Shown here: one piece after another, positions 44,829 to 52,474 of the stretch
Position numbering within the stretch: the first letter of the stretch is position 1
How the letters are laid out: the number at the start of each line of letters is the position of its first letter
DNA from: UBA10518 sp022837185
Lineage (GTDB): Bacteria > Desulfobacterota > Desulfobulbia > Desulfobulbales > Desulfobulbaceae
NCBI GenBank assembly: GCA_034007705.1
Contig: JAVEQK010000004.1
Location: 117,148 to 181,147 of the forward strand
DNA: 64,000 bases
Direction: 5' to 3'
Notes under the pieces: generated by a model
Database searches by the model: none
Seen by the model: only the letters and a program-made list of their open reading frames with translations
Told to the model about the DNA's origin: nothing
Program-made: the position numbers and the translations under genes

Positions 44829-45521
44829 TCACTCTTCCTTTGATTTATGCCCTTTGACCTGGACCTCAAGGCCGGCGCCGATGTACACGGCGGCCAGAAT
44901 GACAAAAATATAGGCCTGGACCATGCCGGTAAGCAGCCCGAGAAGATTCATGACCACCGGAAAAATGAGCGGCGAGATGGCGAGAAGAATGGCCACGATC
45001 ATGGTGCCGCTCATGACATTGCCGAAAAGCCGCACAGCCAGGGCCAGGGTCCGGCTGATTTCCCCCGTTATGTTGAACGGCAGCATCAGCGGCGTCGGCC
45101 GGATATAATTTTTCAGGTAGCCGAGTATGCCGTTGTCCGCGATGCCGTATGCAGGCACCGCGATAAAAACACAGATTGCCAGTCCCGTTGTGGTGGACAG
45201 CGATCCTGTGGGCGGCTGAAAACCGGGAACAACGCTGAGCAGGTTTGAAACACCGATGAACAGGAAAAGGGTGCCGAGAAAAGGCAGGAATCGGTTCGGC
45301 GGCTGGCGCGTGACATCGCGGATCTGACCGTTGATCAGCACCACTATTGATTCAAGGAGATTCTGCCACCGCGGCAGTTGTTCTCCGGTGTGGAGCTTTC
45401 TGGTGACCAGGCGGCTGCCGAACACCAGCAGGATCATGACCAGCCAGGTAAAGAGAATGGTGGCGTTCAGCTTGATCGATTCCGTCTGCCAGATGATGAT
45501 GGAATCCGGACTAATTCGCAT
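44829..45521 (-). CDS. atpB: N-type ATP synthase a subunit
   Basis: 230 aa, membrane protein. The conserved arginine helix is SRTLALAVRLFGNVMSGTMI; also PPTGSLSTTTGLAICVF. It forms the ion half-channels against the c ring. Overlaps atpR by 11 nt; 137 nt separate it from atpE. Confidence 0.94.
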   Translation of the reverse strand: MRISPDSIIIWQTESIKLNATILFTWLVMILLVFGSRLVTRKLHTGEQLPRWQNLLESIVVLINGQIRDVTRQPPNRFLPFLGTLFLFIGVSNLLSVVPGFQPPTGSLSTTTGLAICVFIAVPAYGIADNGILGYLKNYIRPTPLMLPFNITGEISRTLALAVRLFGNVMSGTMIVAILLAISPLIFPVVMNLLGLLTGMVQAYIFVILAAVYIGAGLEVQVKGHKSKEE

Positions 45522-45801
45522 GCATCCTCCCGCGCTCCGGCCTGCCGAACAGCCCCGTGATCAGAAAACGGAACAGGAAAAAGAAGAGCAGCATGACGCC
45601 GAACATGACCGGCCCCTGCCTTAGAATCAGCAGGAAGCAGAAAAGTACCGCCGTAGACCTGCAGACAAAGCTCAGCAGAAGGAGACGGCCGGGATGGGCA
45701 GCCTTGTGCACCCGGCGGACGGTAAGCCACAGACCGCCGAAATAAAACAACCCCAAAACCATACCCCATACCGCCCCCAGGGCAAAAGCCTGACTACTCA
45801 T
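45511..45801 (-). CDS. atpR: AtpR, N-type ATPase-specific membrane protein
   Basis: About 96 aa, three membrane helices (GAVWGMVLGLFYFGGLWLTV; LLLSFVCRSTAVLFCFLLIL; MFGVMLLFFFLFRFLITGLF). Found only in N-type operons, between atpQ and atpB. GGGAG supports ATG 45801; it overlaps atpQ by 8 nt. It has polar residues within its helices and is proposed to assist c-ring assembly. Confidence 0.9.
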   Translation of the reverse strand: MSSQAFALGAVWGMVLGLFYFGGLWLTVRRVHKAAHPGRLLLLSFVCRSTAVLFCFLLILRQGPVMFGVMLLFFFLFRFLITGLFGRPERGRMHAN

Positions 45802-46114
45802 GATTATTCTCCCTTTCCCGGGTGATGGCATTGCGCTCCTTCTGCACCCAGTACCAGGCGTTCAAACAGCCAAGTATCAGGCCGATGAAGAGCAGCATCA
45901 GTGTCCAGGAATACTTTGACGGCCAGCGGAGATCGATCCACACGCCGATAAAGGCGGCGACCACTGTGGGAATGGCAACCGCCCAGCCCACCATGCCGAA
46001 CATGCCCAGCCCGAACCAGACGGTTTTGTCACCTTCCCTGCGGGAGCGGACCTTGCGCTTCTCGCGCTTGCTTACCTCATCGGTAAATTTTTTATCTCCG
46101 TTTTTGTTTTCCAC
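45794..46114 (-). CDS. atpQ: AtpQ (AtpI/Atp1-like) of N-type ATPase
   Basis: 106 aa. A basic N-terminus (SKREKRKVRSRREGDK) precedes two membrane helices with GWAVAIPTVVAAFIGVWIDL and MLLFIGLILGCLNAWYWV. Corresponds to the AtpI-like small protein preceding atpR in N-type operons; thought to aid ring assembly or Mg2+ handling. Confidence 0.9.
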   Translation of the reverse strand: MENKNGDKKFTDEVSKREKRKVRSRREGDKTVWFGLGMFGMVGWAVAIPTVVAAFIGVWIDLRWPSKYSWTLMLLFIGLILGCLNAWYWVQKERNAITRERENNHE

Positions 46115-46131
46115 CGTTCCCGGGTCCTGTT

Positions 46132-46515
46132 TTACCTGCCGCTGATCTCAAGAAACCGCTTGTAAAAACCTATTTCCAACCGTGCCGATGCCGACCTGCC
46201 CGCCTTTTCCCGTTCAATGAAATCCTCCTGCATTTTCCGCACCACCTCCTCAAGCTCGCCAAGCTCTCCCGGAACGGCATGCCGGGCAGCCACCCCCACT
46301 TCATCCTGTTGTTTGATGAGTATGCCTCCGTCAACAGCCAGAAAATGCTCGGAGTCATCCATGTCAACATACATCAGGACTCCGGGAATCAGGGCGGTTA
46401 CAAAGTCAATGTGGCGGGGCTTCAGGCAGAACTCCCCGTCAGGGCTTTCAGCCGTGACCTGCCGGATCTCTTCGTCCAGCAGGACACCTGTGGGAAGAAG
46501 TATTTTAAGGCGCAT
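46132..46515 (-). CDS. atpC: N-type ATP synthase epsilon subunit
   Basis: 127 aa. Beta-sandwich start LKILLPTGVLLDEEIRQVTA, then FCLKPRHIDFVTALIPGVLM and a short C-terminal helix. It sits after atpD as expected, but 187 nt downstream instead of overlapping or adjacent. Confidence 0.9.
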   Translation of the reverse strand: MRLKILLPTGVLLDEEIRQVTAESPDGEFCLKPRHIDFVTALIPGVLMYVDMDDSEHFLAVDGGILIKQQDEVGVAARHAVPGELGELEEVVRKMQEDFIEREKAGRSASARLEIGFYKRFLEISGR

Positions 46516-46702
46516 TGGAAGTCATACCGATCAACGCAAAGCTGTTAGGACAATTGTGGTCCGCCAGGGTTTCAGGTGCGAGGGGTTCGGCTGGACAGTT
46601 CCTGTTTGGACAATCGAATCTCGTACCTCGTGCCGTACATCATGTACTGTACCGTCACGGTATCCGCCTTGCCGGGAGTCTTCCGCCGGAAAGATTTCCG
46701 CC

Positions 46703-48100
46703 TTATGCACCATCAACCTCATCAATGGAACCGATCATATAGAGCTTGCTTTCCGATGTTTCATAGAACTCGTCGTTCAGTATCCTTTCGCAGCCGGCAA
46801 TCGTCTCCTCCAGTTCCACCTGGCGGCCCTCCAGGCCGGTGAACTGTTCGGTTGTGAAAAAAGGCTGGGTGAAAAACCGTTCGAGCCGGCGGGCGCGGTT
46901 CACGGTCCGTCGATCCTCGCGCGACAGTTCTTCCAGGCCCAGCATGGCAATGATATCCTTGAGGTCATCATAATCCGCCAGGGTTTTGCGGACTTCCCGG
47001 GCCACCGCGTAATGCCTGGTCCCGACTATACGCGGGTTGAGCATCATGGAGCGTGACTGCAGCGGATCAATGGCGGGATACAGGCCTTCGCTGGCCATCT
47101 TTCGGTCCAGGACAATGGACGCGGACAAGTGCGAAAAGGTATGCACCGCGGCCGGGTCGGTCAAATCGTCCGCCGGGACATAAACCGCCTGGATCGAGGT
47201 AATAGCGGCCTTGCGGGTACTTGCTATTCTCTCCTGAAGGTCGGCCAGTTCCGTGCCCATGGTCGGCTGATATCCGAGGCGCGACGGCAGCCTCCCCAGG
47301 AGGCCGGAAAGTTCCATCCCCGCCTGGATAAAGCGGAAAATGTTGTCTATCAGCAGCAGGACATCCTGCCCCTCGGTGTCCCGGAAATATTCGGACATGG
47401 TCAGTGCCGTCATGCCCACCCTGAACCTGGAGCCGGGCGATTCGTTCATCTGACCGAAAACCATGACCGTGTTTTTCAGGACATCCGCTTCCTCCATCTC
47501 CCGGTGCAGTTCCTCGCCTTCCCGGCAGCGTTCTCCTATTCCGCAGAAGATGCTCACTCCCTTGTGTCTGGATACCATGTTGTGGATCAATTCGGTGATG
47601 ATGACCGTCTTGCCGACGCCGGCGCCTCCGAACAGGCCGGTCTTGCCGCCTCGTTCGATGGGAACCAGGAGATCGATGCTCTTGATGCCGGTGAGAAAAA
47701 TCTCGTCGCTGACCACCCTGTCGGCAAGTTCAATGGACTCCTGATGGATGGATCGGAATTGTTTGAAATCCGGAGGCTCTTTCCTGTCGATCACCTCGCC
47801 GAAAACATTGAACATGCGGCCCAGCAATTCCCTGCCGATGGGCACCTCGATGGTCCTGCCGTCGCCGGCCGCCCTGTCACCCTTGGCCAGTCCCGCGGTC
47901 GGGGTCAGGGCAATCCCCCGTGCCACATGTTCGCCGACATGATCGATGACCTCCACCACGGTTTTCATTTTCGGACCGGTCCGCATGATTGAATACAGCG
48001 GCGGCAGGTCACCGGGGCAGTCGATGTCAACCACCGTTGAGCGGACGGCGCGTAAGGTACCGGTATATCGAGCTGCATCTGAATCGTTTCGGGTCGCCAT
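46703..48100 (-). CDS. atpD: N-type ATP synthase beta subunit
   Basis: 465 aa. Walker A GLFGGAGVGKTVIITELIHN, FCGIGERCREGEELH, VLLLIDNIFRFIQAGMELSG and a late GRRVQEIL-like region are F1-beta motifs. First gene of atpDCQRBEFAG, transcribed to the left. No strong ribosome site precedes the ATG. Confidence 0.95.
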   Translation of the reverse strand: MATRNDSDAARYTGTLRAVRSTVVDIDCPGDLPPLYSIMRTGPKMKTVVEVIDHVGEHVARGIALTPTAGLAKGDRAAGDGRTIEVPIGRELLGRMFNVFGEVIDRKEPPDFKQFRSIHQESIELADRVVSDEIFLTGIKSIDLLVPIERGGKTGLFGGAGVGKTVIITELIHNMVSRHKGVSIFCGIGERCREGEELHREMEEADVLKNTVMVFGQMNESPGSRFRVGMTALTMSEYFRDTEGQDVLLLIDNIFRFIQAGMELSGLLGRLPSRLGYQPTMGTELADLQERIASTRKAAITSIQAVYVPADDLTDPAAVHTFSHLSASIVLDRKMASEGLYPAIDPLQSRSMMLNPRIVGTRHYAVAREVRKTLADYDDLKDIIAMLGLEELSREDRRTVNRARRLERFFTQPFFTTEQFTGLEGRQVELEETIAGCERILNDEFYETSESKLYMIGSIDEVDGA

Positions 48101-48201
48101 ACGCTAGCACTTTTCATCTGGTTGTCGACGGCCAGGCTGCCGATGCCTGCCGGCGGGACACACTCTTTGATTGCGTGCCCGCGGAAATGTGATTTTCTGT
48201 T

Positions 48202-48230
48202 ATTGTCGAATGAACCGGAAATATTGTCAA
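48202..48230 (-). promoter_or_regulatory. Candidate promoter of the atpDCQRBEFAG operon
   Basis: On the minus strand TTGACA and GACAAT are spaced 17 nt, giving a leader of about 95 nt before atpD. The -35 is consensus; the -10 matches 4 of 6. Confidence 0.45.
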
Positions 48231-49067
48231 GAGCAACTGGAGGGAAAGGAAGCTCCCGACAACCATTATACAAATATTGATCGTTGCTGAAGTCAAAGGA
48301 GGCCGGCATTCCTTTGTTAAAAACATCGGCAAAAAAACACATGGTAGAAGTTGGGTGGGCATCGAGAAATTCGCGCCGAGGATTGCGGGGAAGGTAAAAA
48401 TTTTTTGGGCGAGAAATGTAACCAATGGGGAAAATATCCGTTTAATATAATTAAGGTTTTGTGTAATAAGTTATCGTTACTACGTATGTTTTGCAACGTT
48501 GTCGCGAAAAGGATACTTGAGTCGCCATCTGCTTCCCTGTCCGGTGGATGATTCACTTCCCGAAAATGTGCCTCTTCTGAAACTGCTCAATTTTATTATA
48601 GGAAAACAGAAAGTCGACCCATCTGGATATTCGATGGCATTTTTCGTCCGCGTGACTTTCTTTCGCCTTGACTGCCACAGTGTTGTGTTTTAACAAAAAG
48701 AACTATTTTTCACTGTCGCAAAACCAGTCTATCGAAATTCCCATCTATACCCCGTACCTCAGGCAGTTTTCTTCACCCCTGTTGCCGTAAACCGACAAGT
48801 TGCTGTTGTTGCGGCTGTTGTTTCAAGGAGCAATGATCGAATTCCCCCGGTTGGAGCAAGGGCGTCTGAGTCTTGGGCTACGATTTTAACATATTGGAAC
48901 AACATTGTTTTTTTCCTCATTAAGCGATTCGTCCGGTTCAAAGGGGAGGGCAGTATCAGGCTCGGGATGATGAACTGGCATCCTTTTCGCTTTAAGAGGG
49001 CAAGTGGCTGGCGCACATAGAACGCAATCCGGATTGCCAGAAAATTTTCCTGAAGGAGGAATTGACA
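48231..49067. other. AT-rich intergenic region of about 840 nt
   Basis: Lies between the ATPase promoter and the repeat protein. Its A/T content is conspicuously higher than neighbouring DNA, with runs such as AAAAATTTTTT near 48398 and TTTAATATAATTAAGG near 48440. Short open frames, including 48499-48693, lack ribosome sites and recognisable features. I see no RNA gene or repeat. Could be a foreign or decayed segment, or regulatory DNA. Confidence 0.5.
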
Positions 49068-49361
49068 ATGAAAAAAATGTACGCAACCGGTTTGTTTGCA
49101 CTGATGTTGACTTTAACCGTTCCAGGTCTGGGCCTGGCGCAAAACGGCCATGGCGCGGGAGACGGCACCGGCCCCTACGACGAATGCAGCGGGCCGTGGG
49201 GTTCCGGGATCGGTGACGGCACCTGCCAGGATGGAGTGATCGAGAGCAGTGCGGTGCTTCTGTCAATCAACGGCCATGGCGCGGGAGACGGCACCGGCCC
49301 CTATGATGAATGCAGCGGGCCGTGGGGCTCCGGGGATGGGGACGGCACCTGCCAGGGGTGA
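49068..49361 (+). CDS. Secreted protein with two near-identical Gly/Cys modules
   Basis: 97 aa. AAGGAGGA ends 7 nt before the ATG. A clear signal peptide (MYATGLFALMLTLTVPGLGL) ends at AQ, after which two 29-residue modules follow, each beginning NGHGAGDGTGPYDECSGPWG and ending GDGTCQ, joined by a 13-residue linker (DGVIESSAVLLSI). Each module has two Cys 12 residues apart, plus His and Asp. The mature protein is acidic and glycine-rich. Family not recognised; repeated Asp/Gly stretches could bind metal, and the Cys pairs could form disulfides or be modified, all inference. Confidence 0.75.
   Translation: MKKMYATGLFALMLTLTVPGLGLAQNGHGAGDGTGPYDECSGPWGSGIGDGTCQDGVIESSAVLLSINGHGAGDGTGPYDECSGPWGSGDGDGTCQG
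49143..49355 (+). repeat. Tandem 87-nt coding duplication
   Basis: Copies at 49143-49229 and 49269-49355, separated by 39 nt. Only a few bases differ (for example TACGAC/TATGAT), mostly synonymous, so the duplication is recent or kept uniform. Confidence 0.85.
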
Positions 49362-49489
49362 TTGGGGCTGTTCCATCTGGCAAGCCTGATCCGCCGAGGA
49401 CAATTGGCGTGACCGGAGATCCGGCGCAACGATCTTCTGGATCTGTTGGATCGGCCGGAAGCAGCGGCTCGGCTGGATAAGGCAAATCG

Positions 49490-49526
49490 CAAGGGGAGGG
49501 CTGGTGTCGGCACCTCCCCTTGTTTA
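49490..49526 (+). terminator. Hairpin terminator
   Basis: CAAGGGGAGG pairs perfectly with CCTCCCCTTG around a 13-nt loop, followed by a short T run. Located after the repeat protein and before the end of the minus-strand flavoprotein gene. Confidence 0.65.
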
Positions 49527-49622
49527 TGTGTGAACCCGGGCATGAGTGTGCGATTGGGCCGGTTCACCCTCCTGGGGTACGGGCAGGGCCTGAACCGCCG
49601 GCCGGAGAGCATTGCCCCGGGG

Positions 49623-50261
49623 TCAACTCCTTGAAGTAAATGCAGTGTCTGCTCCCGGCTTCCAGGCATCCTGCCGCAAGGCGGTCCGGCAGAGTCCTTT
49701 TGCCTCTTCGATCCAGGCAAGCCGCTGTTCCATGGTGCTGGTAACGACCACGGAAAACATCCGGCGATAAAACCTCCTGACCCCGCACAGATCAAAGATG
49801 CATTGCCGCCAGAGGGCGTCCAGGGGATCGCCGAAGGCTGCCTGTTCCCTGGCGGCGGGCGTGTTCGACGTGTTGATGACCACTGCCGCGGAGGCCCTGA
49901 GCAGGCCCGCCGGGATTCCTTCGCCGCCATCGCCCTCTTCGAACCGGTAGGCGACGCCGGGACGGAATACCCTGTCGACCCAGCCCTTGAGGATGGCCGG
50001 CGGCTGCCCCCACCAGTTGGGATGGACGATGATGATGCCGTCCGCCCGGGAGATCTCCCGGCAATGGGACGCAATCGTCTGACTGATTGTACCGGATTTG
50101 GGGATTTCCCCGGCAGTCAGCAGCGGATCAAAGCCTTCCCCGTAGAGATCATGGAAAATGATGTCGTGGCCGGCGGCCGCGAGGTCGTCCCTGACCGAGT
50201 GGGCAATGGCATGATTGAGGCTGCCGGGGTCAGGGTGTCCGAGAATGATCAGTATGTTCAT
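49623..50261 (-). CDS. NAD(P)H dehydrogenase (quinone), flavodoxin-like fold
   Basis: 212 aa. FMN/FAD-binding N-terminus NILIILGHPDPGSLNHAIAH, VHPNWWGQPPAILKGWVDRV (NQO1/MdaB/KefF-type) and a conserved C-terminal half. It would reduce quinones by two electrons. The ATG (MNILIILG) is chosen because upstream residues are not conserved. It lies 53 nt after the Dph6-like gene on the same strand. Confidence 0.87.
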   Translation of the reverse strand: MNILIILGHPDPGSLNHAIAHSVRDDLAAAGHDIIFHDLYGEGFDPLLTAGEIPKSGTISQTIASHCREISRADGIIIVHPNWWGQPPAILKGWVDRVFRPGVAYRFEEGDGGEGIPAGLLRASAAVVINTSNTPAAREQAAFGDPLDALWRQCIFDLCGVRRFYRRMFSVVVTSTMEQRLAWIEEAKGLCRTALRQDAWKPGADTAFTSRS

Positions 50262-50314
50262 GGTTTCGCTCCAGTGACCAACAGGCATAATCCCCTCGAT
50301 TCTGCCGCGGGAGT

Positions 50315-50986
50315 TCATTCGACCAGCGGAATAATGTCCGCATAGGCAAACCCGTTCCGTTCGACGACCTCGCCGACTTCGACCGGTATGCCCCTGGCGA
50401 ACATGGGGCCGTTGACAACGATGGTGTGGATCTCGCCGTTCTCGCCGGTGGGATCAATTTCCGCCGGCAGTTCCTGCAGCAGTTCGCGTGTCCACTGCCG
50501 GCCCGCAAGGCCGACTGGCAGCTTCTTGAGGTCAACGCTGCTGATATATGCTTCCAGGCCCATGGAGAGCATCATTTCGATCAGCTCCATGGCGGGAAGC
50601 CGCCACAGCGGAAAGAGCGGCTCGATTTCCGTGTCCTGCATCTGCTTTTCACGGTAACGGCGTACCTCCTCAAGAAACAGGTCGCCAAAGGCGATGCACT
50701 GGATTCCCCGGGCCGCGGCATCTGCGGCAAACCTGCCCATGATTGCATCGCACTGCTCGTTGGTGCAGGGGTCGGGCAGGCTGATCGTCTCCAGCGGCAG
50801 GCCTGCCGCCTCGGCCTGGAGGTACAGCAGCTCCACCCTGGTGGCATGCATGGAGACGCGGTTGTACCGCTCGTTCAATACGGTGAACAGCCCGGCTATT
50901 TCGATCCGGGGATCCCGGCGCAGAACATGCAGGGTCCAGGCACTGTCCTTGCCGGTGCTCCAGCTCAAGAGCGTTTTCCTTTTCAT
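50315..50986 (-). CDS. Dph6-like ATP pyrophosphatase (diphthine-ammonia ligase family)
   Basis: 223 aa. PP-loop KTLLSWSTGKDSAWTLHVLR at the N-terminus, then IAFGDLFLEEVRRYREKQM and PLFPLWRLPAMELIEMMLSM. This is the N-terminal type domain of eukaryotic diphthamide synthetase Dph6, but bacteria lack diphthamide, so the bacterial substrate is unknown. The ATG at 50986 begins the PP-loop strand. Confidence 0.87.
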   Translation of the reverse strand: MKRKTLLSWSTGKDSAWTLHVLRRDPRIEIAGLFTVLNERYNRVSMHATRVELLYLQAEAAGLPLETISLPDPCTNEQCDAIMGRFAADAAARGIQCIAFGDLFLEEVRRYREKQMQDTEIEPLFPLWRLPAMELIEMMLSMGLEAYISSVDLKKLPVGLAGRQWTRELLQELPAEIDPTGENGEIHTIVVNGPMFARGIPVEVGEVVERNGFAYADIIPLVE

Positions 50987-51418
50987 TGCATACCTGTCGG
51001 AAGCGTCCGGCGAACCCAGACGGGGGGCACGGGACCAGCGGATCGTGTGCGTTGCCAATGGTTGCGCGCTGATGGGGCTCCCCTCGGCCCCAGCCATTTT
51101 CAGGCCTGAATATATACCAAGCGGCCCGGGCAAGGCAATCACCTTTATCCAACCGGCCGATAATTCTGTCTCCAAGGGAGGTAAGCGGCCGCCGCAAGGC
51201 TCCGGGAGGCGCCAAAAACCAACAAAACTGTAACCCGCAGACTGCCGACTCATGAATAACATAACGGTAGATCAGGCAGATAGGATGCAGAAATCACGGC
51301 ACCCAAAAGACCCCTTGCCATTACTGCAATCAGCATTCGATCCCGATCCCGGTAGATGCAAATTTTCCTCAACCCAGCGCAGGAAATATCTCATCGAAAT
51401 CGAAATCGGTATCGAGAG

Positions 51419-51442
51419 CGCCAAGCAAGCTTGGCGTTTCTT
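51419..51442 (+). terminator. Hairpin with T tail just before the group II intron remnant
   Basis: CGCCAAGC-AA-GCTTGGCG followed by TTTCTT. Group IIC introns insert right after intrinsic terminators, and the presumed intron 5' end (GTGAGG) starts 1-2 nt further on. Confidence 0.5.
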
Positions 51443-52331
51443 GTGAGGTGAGGGTCCTCCCCGGGTAAGGTTTAGCCAACCGCCCGTACTGAGTGCTGGC
51501 GTTGTGAAGGCAATTTGAATGGAGGTGACAAGGGGGAGACGAACGGCACAGCGTAAGCGTACACAGGGAATCATGCAGGCCGGAGGGAGCATCTGCGCTG
51601 CTTCCGCAGCTATTGAGCCTCGTTACGAGAGAACACGGAGGGCCACACTGTTCGATTAGTGGAAGCCAGGACAAAAGCGTCGCGAAAGGCGAGACGCTGG
51701 AGGCTCCGTCGGGGTCTTAGGGGGCGGCAAGTATGGAGAGAGACGTTCGAGAACTTGGGATACCCATCGCGTTCCCGATCCAGTCGGGTAGGCGAGCGTA
51801 TAGCACCAAAAGGCAGAAGAGGATGGGAGAGTTCTGCATCCGGTGACGGGAACGCCGCAAGGCGGGATCGTTTCGCCGGTGCTGGCGAACATCTATCTGC
51901 ACTACGCTTTGGATCTGTGGTTTGAGAAGGCGGTGGCCCCCAAATGTCGGGGCGCGAGGTGCATCATCCGCGACGCCGACGATTGTGTCTGTGCGTTTCA
52001 GTATGAGGACGACGCACGGCGGTTCGAAAGCGAACTGGCACCCAGACTGGCCAAGTTCGGACTGGAGGTCGCGAGGGAGAAGACCCGGACGCTCCGTTTC
52101 AGCCGCTTTGGCGGCCAGGAGAACGGGACCTTCTGTTTTCTGGGGTACGAATATCGCTGGGTCGAGCGACGCAGCGGGAAACCAGGAGTCCAGCGCCGGA
52201 CGGCGCCAAGGAAGAAGCAGGCCTCGATCGCCAATTTCACGGAATGGTTCACTGTACTGGATAATATCCTTGACTCCAACCATATCCTTCGTCCTTCTCA
52301 TAGGTTCCTTACCTCCTCTAAAATTTCATAG
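51443..52331 (+). mobile_element. Decayed group II intron
   Basis: From GTGAGG at 51443 the DNA looks like structured intron RNA rather than protein coding, then runs at 51843 into part of an intron-encoded reverse transcriptase. The RT N-terminal region and the 3' intron domains V/VI are not recognisable, so the intron cannot splice or move. The hairpin upstream suggests a group IIC insertion site (inference). Boundaries are approximate. Confidence 0.6.
51843..52331 (+). pseudogene. Group II intron reverse transcriptase fragment (ltrA-like)
   Basis: About 162 codons. GTPQGGIVSPVLANIYLHYA is RT motif 4, IIRDADDCVCAFQYEDD is motif 5 with the catalytic YADD changed to DADD, and KFGLEVAREKTRTLRFSRFG is motif 6/7. 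Motifs 0-3 are missing upstream and the maturase domain is broken after FTEWFTVLDNILD. The tyrosine change argues for an inactive remnant. Confidence 0.8.
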
Positions 52332-52474
52332 AAGTGTAAACCTATTTCAGGACGGGACAACTCCTTCTGTCGTCTGTCATCTGTCCTCTGACTTCTGGTA
52401 TGCTTTTTCCTGGCGGCGACGGCGCGGGGTGATTACCTTGGTGGAGCAATGCAGCCACGCAAGGGAAAGCCATA

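Noticed and set aside
49143..49355. Possible CRISPR-like repeat pair
   Set aside because: Only two 87-nt copies, both inside a reading frame; they are coding duplications, and no CRISPR array or cas gene is seen in the window.
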